From Helicobacter fennelliae (GTDB taxonomy: Bacteria > Campylobacterota > Campylobacteria > Campylobacterales > Helicobacteraceae), in assembly GCF_900451005.1 (NCBI RefSeq), contig NZ_UGIB01000001.1, forward strand, positions 868,001-932,000: a stretch of 64,000 nt of DNA. Reading direction: 5' to 3'. The notes below the pieces were generated by a model. It searched no databases and had not been told where the DNA came from. It saw nothing but the letters and a program-made list of their open reading frames with translations. Every line of letters starts with the position of its first letter. Within the stretch, counting starts at the first letter, position 1. Positions 27,455 through 34,314 of this stretch are shown here, one piece after another. The position numbers were made by a program, and so were the translations under genes.

Positions 27455-30415
27455 TCACTCACTCTTAACTTCTCCACCTTTAACGACTAATCCTTTAGAA
27501 TCTATGACTACTTCTACTCCACCAGCTTTGAGGATTATTGTATCACTTGTTGCGTAAATAGTGGTTTCATTAATCTTTAAATTAATAGTATTACCTGCAT
27601 TGATAGAATAATCACTTGTTGCTTCTGATACAATATTATCAGCTATAAAAGTAGCATTTTCATCTGTTTCAAGTCCCATAGAAGCATTAGATGTAAATAA
27701 AAGATTCCCTTTAGTCCTAAGTGTAGTTTCATTAGTAGATTCTATATTGATACTATCTTCAACTTGCAAATGATATTCTTTACCTACCACCTCCCTCTTA
27801 TTCCCCCCTACATTCCTATTCTCATCTTGCTTAATACTTGTATTGAGGTTTGCTTGTATCTCTACCCTTTTATCTTCCCCTACACTCTCACTACTATCCT
27901 TAGCTACTCTAAGTTTATTACTTGCTCCTACATTTAAAGTATGACTTAATCCTACAATGGTATCTTTAGATAAAGCCACATTTGTATTATATTCTCCTCC
28001 AATACTTACAATCTTTGCTAAATCTATGGTTTGCGTATGAATCTTTTTAATCCTTTCATTATATGCTCCCTCTACTATGGAATCTTTATTATTCTGTATC
28101 TTTTGAGTGAAGTTATGTTTAATGAGTTCTTCATAATCTCTTTGTGCTTGAAGATAGATTTGTTCTTTCTCTTTTATATTAGAGAGCGTGATTTCATTTA
28201 ATCCAGATTCTACTATAGAAGAGTTTGTATCCTCTGTCTCTTTTGTATTATTAAGAGTTCTTGCACTTAAACTTGTTTGATGAGCATTTAAAGGCAAAGG
28301 AGGCAAGGCAGGATTACTTTGGTTATACAGACTAGCACTGATATAAGGCTTATCTATATCCTCATCAAAGAAACTTACAATCACTTCATCTCCCACTCTT
28401 GGAGTATGATACAAACCTGAACTTATACTTGCAATAGGAGAGCTTACTCTAAGATAAGGAGAGTAATGATAAGAGTAGGCTTTCATTTGTGAATTGTTAC
28501 TATCCACATCATTGTTTGTTGTATGATTTTCTTGTGAGTGTATATTCTCCTCTGTCTGTGTTGTATTGCTTAAAGTATCATTGGTTGTTTGTGTATGAGT
28601 GTTAGTATTTCCATTAATGTTTTGAAGAGTGCCTTGTGAATGGTTATTCTCTATATTTTTTCCTTGAACATTATTTTGTTCTTTCACTCTTGCATTATCT
28701 ATAACCTCTTGAGAAGCAAAGCAATTTATTCGGACCTTTACTCTACCAAAGTTATCTGTATGAATAGTATTTCTTTCTCCATCTATATCCTCACTCTCTC
28801 CAATAACAACTCCTAAAGTGCTACTAGGAGCTTTAGGCTTACTCTTTAAAGAGGGAGTATAGCTAAAGGTAATAGGTAAAAGGGTGAGGGTATTACTATA
28901 AGAGTGAGATTTACCTAAAGAAGAAGGAGAAGAAAGAGATTCTAAAGCATTAGAAGTATTTTGAGTGAGGGGATTAAAGCTTTCATTCCCTTTGTTTATC
29001 TGCTCTGTATTCATTAAAGAAGTAACACTTTCTTTTAAATGTTTTGCATTCTCTTTTTTAATGGCATTATCATTAGAATTAAAGTTATTCTCTAATAAAG
29101 ATTCATTAATAAGTTCTTGCTCCATTCCTATAATTATAAAATCTCTTAAACTCTCTTTGTTTTCTTTTAAACTTGAGGAGAAGTTTAAAGTAATACTTTC
29201 ATTTAAAGCTAAATCATAGATATTACTCTGTGCATTGAGACTTTGTTCAATCACTCTTAATCTTTTTTCTTTTAAAGTAATGGGAGTTTTTAAATCACTG
29301 CTTTGAGTAAAGGAGGATTCATTGCTATAGTGATGCTCATTTATATGTAAAGAGTGTGTGAAATTATTCTGCTCTCCTTCTTGTAATAAGGAATCACTCT
29401 TTAGACTTAAACTTTCTAATGAAAAAGGATTGAGAGCATTCTGGCTACTTTGGCTAAAAGTATGAGCTCTTAAAGATTGAAGTTTAGAGACACTAGAGAT
29501 ACAAGGTTCATTTAAAGTGTTATTCACATTAGGATTAAAAGTAAGTTCTCTACTAGAGTGTCTTTGTGCGCTATCATAAAAGCATATACTCCCTCTCACA
29601 TCACAAAAGTATATGCCATTATTATGGGCTAATCTTGTGATGAAGTCTAAATCACTCTCCTCATATTGAGAAATAAGTTCTAACTTTGGATAGTGTAAAG
29701 CAATCCCAGAGAAATCCAAAGGTTTGATTAAATCGTGTGTATAAAAGTTGAGTGTAGAATGTATGGCTTCTATAACACTCTTATTGGTATAGATTCTATT
29801 TGCTTTATTTAAAGACATTCTATAAAGAGAAGAGCAAAGAGTAAGCTTAAAGAAATGCTTATGATTTAAAGAGGGGGTAAGATTACCTCTATGAAACACA
29901 TTTGCACTACTTTGAGTATTTAATCCTAGATACTCTACAAAGCAGAGTATGCCTTGATATTCTTTTATCCTCCCTAAAGAATCTAAAGATTCTTGAGAGT
30001 TTTTAGAATCTTTACTTGTTTGATTATGATGAGTGTCTTTGTTTTTATTCTTAGCACTCTTGATAGTATCTTTAAGAGATTCTAAAGTAGAGGGTAGGGC
30101 ATTGTTTATAAAATCTAAAGTGTGAGAAGTAGAGTGTGATTGAGGATAGGGATTGCTGATTTTAAAGGTTGCTTGCTTGTTAATTAAAGCATTGGGGTGA
30201 AAGTTTAAAGTGCTCTCCTTATGTGGGAAAGAGTTAAAAGTGTTCCCTTGGTCTTTCCTTGAAGAGTTGAAAAAGTCTAAAGTAAAAGGATGCTCTTCTA
30301 AGCTTTCTATATATCCTTCACACTCAATTCTCCATAAGGATTCTAAACTCTCTTTAATATGGGCTTTAGTGATAGTAAAAGAGAGGGAATCTATACTCAG
30401 TTGTAGATAAGACAT
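27455..30415 (-). CDS. vgrG: VgrG spike protein, copy C (986 aa)
   Basis: Constant part as in the other copies, with the Met form at residue ~644 and SES near 843. After NVGGNKREVV the tip reads GKEYHLQVEDSINIESTNE, then RTKGNLLFTSNASMGLETDE, and ends VKGGEVKSE. The same tip occurs in copy F (59951), yet the cargo genes differ: M23 effector here, 725-residue effector there. Stop is followed after 21 bp by the LprI-like gene. Confidence 0.97.
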   Translation of the reverse strand: MSYLQLSIDSLSFTITKAHIKESLESLWRIECEGYIESLEEHPFTLDFFNSSRKDQGNTFNSFPHKESTLNFHPNALINKQATFKISNPYPQSHSTSHTLDFINNALPSTLESLKDTIKSAKNKNKDTHHNQTSKDSKNSQESLDSLGRIKEYQGILCFVEYLGLNTQSSANVFHRGNLTPSLNHKHFFKLTLCSSLYRMSLNKANRIYTNKSVIEAIHSTLNFYTHDLIKPLDFSGIALHYPKLELISQYEESDLDFITRLAHNNGIYFCDVRGSICFYDSAQRHSSRELTFNPNVNNTLNEPCISSVSKLQSLRAHTFSQSSQNALNPFSLESLSLKSDSLLQEGEQNNFTHSLHINEHHYSNESSFTQSSDLKTPITLKEKRLRVIEQSLNAQSNIYDLALNESITLNFSSSLKENKESLRDFIIIGMEQELINESLLENNFNSNDNAIKKENAKHLKESVTSLMNTEQINKGNESFNPLTQNTSNALESLSSPSSLGKSHSYSNTLTLLPITFSYTPSLKSKPKAPSSTLGVVIGESEDIDGERNTIHTDNFGRVKVRINCFASQEVIDNARVKEQNNVQGKNIENNHSQGTLQNINGNTNTHTQTTNDTLSNTTQTEENIHSQENHTTNNDVDSNNSQMKAYSYHYSPYLRVSSPIASISSGLYHTPRVGDEVIVSFFDEDIDKPYISASLYNQSNPALPPLPLNAHQTSLSARTLNNTKETEDTNSSIVESGLNEITLSNIKEKEQIYLQAQRDYEELIKHNFTQKIQNNKDSIVEGAYNERIKKIHTQTIDLAKIVSIGGEYNTNVALSKDTIVGLSHTLNVGASNKLRVAKDSSESVGEDKRVEIQANLNTSIKQDENRNVGGNKREVVGKEYHLQVEDSINIESTNETTLRTKGNLLFTSNASMGLETDENATFIADNIVSEATSDYSINAGNTINLKINETTIYATSDTIILKAGGVEVVIDSKGLVVKGGEVKSE

Positions 30416-30512
30416 AAGGGTCCTTTAAAAGAGAAATACTACTAAGAATATTGGCTTTACTTTTAGGGAGAGGTAAGGCATAGATAATCCTTAGTAACCT
30501 TTTAGGTTTTGA
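30416..30512 (-). repeat. 97-bp vgrG leader repeat, copy 2
   Basis: Same block as at 10312-10408. At its far end the bases encoding the last residues of a 425-family immunity gene (His-Tyr-stop, 30513-30521) persist, although no such gene is present. This is a recombination scar showing that the leader arrived together with the 3' end of that immunity gene. Confidence 0.85.
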
Positions 30513-30525
30513 TTAATAGTGCTAG

Positions 30526-30735
30526 TCATAATAAGCCTTTAAAAATGTGGAATCTTTGGTTGATAAAATCTTTATTCCTCATCATATTGTTATCTGAATC
30601 TTTTGAAATATTTTTATCTACTCCTTGCAAAATACTACCTCCCACAATAAACTCCATCTTTGCATAATTCCAAGCACCTACAAACTGCATAGGTTTGTCC
30701 CCAAAGTCAAAGCTATCATCAACATAAGCTTTAAT
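30526..30735 (-). pseudogene. Severed effector tip (DUF6402-like), last rung of the ladder
   Basis: Directly after the stop of the immunity gene at 30736, the - strand reads KAYVDDSFDFGDKPMQFVG, then AWNYAKMEFIVGGSILQG, ending HIFKGLL. This matches the effector tips at 33482 and 34311 (AYIFDGFDF, FVGAWDYEKMEFIAGGSIWQG). The frame has no start of its own and its downstream immunity gene is absent, replaced by the vgrG leader. It is a broken remnant. Confidence 0.8.
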
Positions 30736-31200
30736 TTATGTAGCTTTTGTAATGCAAAATGTTATAGAGCTTACAATACTAAAAAATAAGAATCCAAATT
30801 TAAAACTTCTTGTTTTAGATGAAGGCGTTATTTTAAAATGCGGATTTTTATAATAAATAATTAAAAATAAGACGATAAAGATTAGGCTCATATGAATAGG
30901 AGTTATTAAGGGTAAATAAAATATTGAAACGAAATGACTTGTCCTAAAGAAATCAACAAAATTATCAACACCTCTTGATTTTATTATATGCAATATAGTA
31001 CCTAAAGAAGCTCCCAATATAGTACCTAAAGAATTTCCCAATATACTACCTAAACAAAAAAGTGTAGGATACTGATTAATATACTTTCTAATTCTATACC
31101 TATAACAAAATAAAATTAATATTACTATTATATTAACCGCAACTAAACATATTAAAACTTGAATAATAGCCGCATACGATAAAAACCCCCAACCATCCAT
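30736..31200 (-). CDS. Small multi-TM immunity-type protein (ladder rung 5)
   Basis: ATG at 31200 shares its A with the stop of the preceding tip (TGATG); a TTG three bases earlier is also possible. It has about four hydrophobic segments and starts MDGWGFLSY, related to MTDGFGFLV of the gene at 32408, so these two form one subfamily. A Gly/Ser-rich segment (GSILGNSLGTILGASLG) sits in the middle. An inner-membrane protein of this size next to a toxin tip is typical of immunity against a membrane- or periplasm-acting toxin; target unknown. Confidence 0.75.
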   Translation of the reverse strand: MDGWGFLSYAAIIQVLICLVAVNIIVILILFCYRYRIRKYINQYPTLFCLGSILGNSLGTILGASLGTILHIIKSRGVDNFVDFFRTSHFVSIFYLPLITPIHMSLIFIVLFLIIYYKNPHFKITPSSKTRSFKFGFLFFSIVSSITFCITKAT

Positions 31201-31823
31201 CAAAAATCCTTTATTATTATTTTAAATATTCTTTTTAAGTTAGCATCTTGTGGAACTACTATATCCTTAAAAGTCTTACTTGTTACTAGAAAATCGCAAC
31301 CTATATGAAAGTATGTTTGAGTTTGTTGATAGTCTTGATTGTAAATTGGATAGATATTTATTTGCTTATAGTCTAAATATTCTTTTTTAGTTATAGCGGT
31401 ATTTGTTCGAAGAGAAAGAAAGAAAAATGCGCCAACATTATTTGCACTAAATGTTCCGCTTTTTTCTGCATATTTATTCATCTGTTGTTCCGAAACATCT
31501 TTATCAAATCTCACCTCTTTATAATCCCAAGCACCCACAGGCTGTCCTAATTCTTTTATACTCCCATTATCATCAAAAGTATGGTTTTGGTCTCTAAAAT
31601 CAAAGCTATCATCAATATAAGCCTTTATCTGTGTGGGATAGATAGCTATTTCTTTTTCATTGATTCTCTCTACTTCAAAACTATCTAGCACATAATAAAT
31701 TTGGAATTTACCAGAGAGTGCATAAAGAGCTATGGCTTGGTTTGAGTTTTCTTCAGATTTTAGTTTATATTCTATCCCAAAGTTAGTGTCAGAGATGCTA
31801 TGACAGTATATGTAATCCACCAA
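31200..31823 (-). CDS. Orphan effector C-terminal tip (DUF6402-like, 207 aa)
   Basis: This is the longest orphan tip. It contains AIALYALSGKFQIYYVLD, AYIDDSFDF, QPVGAWDYKEVRF and NQDYQQTQTYFHIGCDF, all aligned to the last ~145 residues of the effector at 34311, plus ~20 residues of its upstream part. It lacks any delivery domain. The order ALYAxxGKF, YIxDxFDF, VGxWxYxxVxF, late GxDFxV resembles the DUF6402 family found near T6SS genes (recalled match). The start overlaps the upstream immunity gene by 26 bp and no clear ribosome site was found, so coupled translation or a relic are both possible. Confidence 0.7.
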   Translation of the reverse strand: MVDYIYCHSISDTNFGIEYKLKSEENSNQAIALYALSGKFQIYYVLDSFEVERINEKEIAIYPTQIKAYIDDSFDFRDQNHTFDDNGSIKELGQPVGAWDYKEVRFDKDVSEQQMNKYAEKSGTFSANNVGAFFFLSLRTNTAITKKEYLDYKQINIYPIYNQDYQQTQTYFHIGCDFLVTSKTFKDIVVPQDANLKRIFKIIIKDF

Positions 31824-32259
31824 TTAGCCTCACTAAAAAACTCATAAGTCTCTGTATTATATAAAAAAATGCTAGAGATGGTATGGGTGAAAGTAAAAAG
31901 TGTAAAAAGCTTACCATAGCTATGCCTATCTTTTCATTTTTAGATAAGGGTTTTTTGATGATTTCTTGATTACTAAAGAATTTAAAGATTGCAAAATATA
32001 TGACAGATACAATACATAGTATTATAAAGATTAAGTAGAACCCGAGCCATTCATAAATGCTATAAACCTTCAAGCTTTTAAAAAAGCTCCAAAAAAGCAC
32101 AGCCACTATCCAATATACCACACTATAAATACCCCAATATTTTATAAAATCTTTCTTATGTATTATTGTATTTACTCGTGGAATCACACTCCAAACAAGC
32201 AGTGCAATACCATATAAAACAACAACATAAAAGATAAACTCAAGAAAAGAAACACTCAT
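31798..32259 (-). CDS. Small multi-TM immunity-type protein (ladder rung 4)
   Basis: ATG overlaps the stop of the 43-residue tip upstream (TAATG). It has about four membrane segments (FLEFIFYVVVLYGIALLVW, YWIVAVLFW, WLGFYLIFIILCIVSVIYFA, and one near the end). The motif FKFFSNQE...LSKNEKIGIA corresponds to FKFFSNNKQNAFLGKKEKYFLLG in the proteins at 33856 and 33012, so these three are one subfamily. Role as immunity inferred from position. Confidence 0.75.
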   Translation of the reverse strand: MSVSFLEFIFYVVVLYGIALLVWSVIPRVNTIIHKKDFIKYWGIYSVVYWIVAVLFWSFFKSLKVYSIYEWLGFYLIFIILCIVSVIYFAIFKFFSNQEIIKKPLSKNEKIGIAMVSFLHFLLSPIPSLAFFYIIQRLMSFLVRLIGGLHILS

Positions 32260-32390
32260 TAATTTACCTTTATTTGAATAGGCATTGATAAGGGGAACAC
32301 CTCTATATCCTTAAATGTAGAAGTAAGGATTCTAAAATCCAAACCGAGATGAAAGCAAGTTTGGGTGTTTTGGTAGTCTTGTTTTTGCAT
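32259..32390 (-). pseudogene. Severed effector tip, 43 codons (ladder)
   Basis: ATG at 32390 then MQKQDYQNTQTCFHLGLDF, RILTSTFKDIEVFPLSM and PIQIKVN, nearly the same as the last ~43 residues of the tip at 33482 and the effector at 34311. Its stop overlaps the ATG of the next immunity gene (TAATG). Only the extreme C-terminus remains, beginning at the conserved DYQNTQ motif. It may still be translated and couple translation to the immunity gene. Confidence 0.8.
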
Positions 32391-32407
32391 AAAATAGTTC
32401 CTTGCAT

Positions 32408-32842
32408 TTAACTAAGCTTATAAGATAAATAAAAGCCATTTAGAAAGAGCGTAATACTAGACGAGCAGACAGTGATAAAAAAATGTCTTGTATTATATAC
32501 TCTTTTATCCCATTGCTTCTTATATGCTCTATATGTAAGAAAACATACATAGCACCATACTAAGAAAAAAGACAATACATTAATACTGCCAAAAATAATA
32601 GGTGCAAGAATCCTTACATACTCTATTGTTTCCTTTCTCAATATACAACCTAATAAACTACCCAATACACTGCTAACTATGCCACCACACACAATACTTA
32701 TAATAAAACGCTTGTTTGCAAAAAGATTATATTTTTTGTCTGCAATAGCAAATATCACAAAAAGTGGAATATGTGCTACAATCTGACATATAAAAATATC
32801 AAATAAGGATGCAATAACTAAAAACCCAAATCCATCAGTCAT
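32408..32842 (-). CDS. Small multi-TM immunity-type protein (ladder rung 3)
   Basis: ATG overlaps the stop of the preceding 50-residue tip (TAATG). About four hydrophobic segments (LVIASLFDIFICQIVAHI, IISIVCGGIVSSVLGSLLG, IIFGSINVLSFFLVWCYV, FFITVCSSSITLFLNGFYL). It starts MTDGFGF, like the rung-5 protein, and has a similar SSVLGSLLGCIL segment. The remaining gap to the 32390 tip is 17 bp. Immunity role inferred. Confidence 0.75.
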   Translation of the reverse strand: MTDGFGFLVIASLFDIFICQIVAHIPLFVIFAIADKKYNLFANKRFIISIVCGGIVSSVLGSLLGCILRKETIEYVRILAPIIFGSINVLSFFLVWCYVCFLTYRAYKKQWDKRVYNTRHFFITVCSSSITLFLNGFYLSYKLS

Positions 32843-32994
32843 TATCTAGTCTCGCGTTTTACTATAACCCTAAATAGATTTCTTGTATCCAAATTATTTG
32901 GAAGCTTAATGTTTTTAAAGCTTTTGCTTGTAACGATAAAGTCCAAACCTAAGTTGAAATATTTTTGCGTGTTTTGGTAGTTGAGATTTCGCAT
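32842..32994 (-). pseudogene. Severed effector tip, 50 codons (ladder)
   Basis: From ATG 32994: MRNLNYQNTQKYFNLGLDF, then IVTSKSFKNIKLPNNLDTRN and a tail LFRVIVKRETR. It aligns with the C-terminus of the DUF6402-like tips from the YQNTQ motif onward. Homology extends a few codons upstream of the ATG (IKEAI, compare LKEVI at 33482), so it is the stump of a longer gene. Its tail differs from other tips, so it came from a distinct effector. TAATG overlap with the next immunity gene. Confidence 0.78.
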
Positions 32995-33011
32995 TATGGC
33001 TTCCTTTATCG

Positions 33012-33482
33012 CTACATTTCTTTAAAAAACTTAGCTACTTCGCTAAATAAATTATATTCCAATATTACCCTGCATATTGCATAAAAGAGCAAAGAAAAGA
33101 TAAAGTTTAAACCAAGTATGCAATATTTTTCTGTTTTATTCAAAAAATCATTTTGTTTCTTGTTAGATAAAAATTTCAATAACAAAAGATACACAGATGA
33201 ATACATAGTAAAAAACACCACACCTGATAACATAAAGAATACAACATACTCTCTTATTGACAAATAAAGCATTATATATGCTATTAGAGTAAGCACAATA
33301 TAACACAATAAACCACTAAGTAGCCAATATCTTATGCTCTTTTTCTTAAGAAACATATTTCTAATTTTAGGCACAAAACTTATAAGGATAAATGGCAAAA
33401 GCCCTACTACAACAAGCTGATACAATATAAGACTATAAGGAAAGAGTATAATCCCACTAGCCAAACCCTCTATAAATAACAT
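33012..33482 (-). CDS. Small multi-TM immunity-type protein (ladder rung 2)
   Basis: ATG overlaps the stop of the tip at 33482 (TAATG). It has four membrane segments and the motifs PFILISFVPKIRNMFLKK and LLKFLSNKKQNDFLNKTEKY. Clearly a paralogue of the protein at 33856 (PFIFTTFIPKIHRMLLKN, LFKFFSNNKQNAFLGKKEKY) but diverged over most of its length, as expected when each immunity protein matches a different toxin variant. Confidence 0.78.
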   Translation of the reverse strand: MLFIEGLASGIILFPYSLILYQLVVVGLLPFILISFVPKIRNMFLKKKSIRYWLLSGLLCYIVLTLIAYIMLYLSIREYVVFFMLSGVVFFTMYSSVYLLLLKFLSNKKQNDFLNKTEKYCILGLNFIFSLLFYAICRVILEYNLFSEVAKFFKEM

Positions 33483-33859
33483 TAATCTATTCCTATTTGA
33501 ATAGGCATTGATAAAGGGAACACCTCTATATTCTTAAATGTAGAAGTAAGGATTCTAAAATCTAAGCCTAAATTGAAATATGTTTGAGTATTTTGATAAT
33601 CTTGGTTTCTCATTATAACCTCTTTTAAGTCCTTTGCACTATTTCTTTCTAAGTTCACAAACGGCAGTTTATTTGCCACATCAACAGCATTATCCTTGAA
33701 ATACCCCTGCCAAATGCTACCACCCGCGATAAACTCCATTTTCTCATAATCCCAAGCACCTACAAACTGCTCTGGTGTGCCTATGAAATCAAAGCCATCA
33801 AAGATATAAGCCTTTATCTGTGTGGGATATATGGATATTTCTTTTTCTAAGGTTTTCAT
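33482..33859 (-). CDS. Orphan effector C-terminal tip (DUF6402-like, 125 aa)
   Basis: ATG overlaps the stop of the immunity gene upstream (ATGA). It carries the C-terminal tip without its beginning: IYPTQIKAYIFDGFDFIG, FVGAWDYEKMEF, NQDYQNTQTYFNLGLDFRI and the end FPLSMPIQIGID. It lacks the ALYALTGKF segment that precedes these in the complete effector at 34311, and any adaptor domain. Its middle (IAGGSIWQGYFKDNAVDVAN) differs from that effector, so it is a different allelic tip. Possibly silent stock for recombination into the full-length gene. Confidence 0.72.
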   Translation of the reverse strand: MKTLEKEISIYPTQIKAYIFDGFDFIGTPEQFVGAWDYEKMEFIAGGSIWQGYFKDNAVDVANKLPFVNLERNSAKDLKEVIMRNQDYQNTQTYFNLGLDFRILTSTFKNIEVFPLSMPIQIGID

Positions 33860-34314
33860 ATAGATAATACCATTTCCAAAAAAATAAGGACTATCGTGGG
33901 AAACAATAGAGCAAAAAGAAAATTTAAACCTAATAAAAAATACTTTTCTTTTTTGCCTAAAAAAGCATTTTGTTTATTGTTGGAAAAAAACTTAAATAAC
34001 ACAAGATATATAGTAGAATAAATATTAAAAATTACTGCTCCAAGAAGCACTAAATACATAGAATCTATATCAATTTTAAAAAAAAATGCCACAAAATGAA
34101 CTACAATATAAATGATATAAGAAATAAAACCACCAATAATCCAATAAACAATACTTCCATTTTTGAGCAACATTCTATGTATTTTGGGAATAAATGTTGT
34201 AAAAATAAAAGGCAACATTGCAGGAATCACGAGCCAAAACATAGCAACACTATAAAGAAATGCTGTCAAAATCCCCTTTGATAGAATTATAAATGAATCT
34301 ACAACATTCATCAA
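33856..34314 (-). CDS. Small four-TM immunity-type protein (ladder rung 1, cognate of the 895-aa effector)
   Basis: ATG overlaps the stop of the effector (4 bp). Four membrane segments: FLYSVAMFWLVIPAMLPFI, WIIGGFISYIIYIVVHFV, LVLLGAVIFNIYSTIYLVL, LNFLFALLFPTIVLIFLEM. Being directly after the full-length effector it is the best candidate for current cognate immunity, while the following rungs are probably older immunity genes. Target of the toxin is not known; membrane residence suggests periplasmic or membrane action. Confidence 0.8.
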   Translation of the reverse strand: MMNVVDSFIILSKGILTAFLYSVAMFWLVIPAMLPFIFTTFIPKIHRMLLKNGSIVYWIIGGFISYIIYIVVHFVAFFFKIDIDSMYLVLLGAVIFNIYSTIYLVLFKFFSNNKQNAFLGKKEKYFLLGLNFLFALLFPTIVLIFLEMVLSI

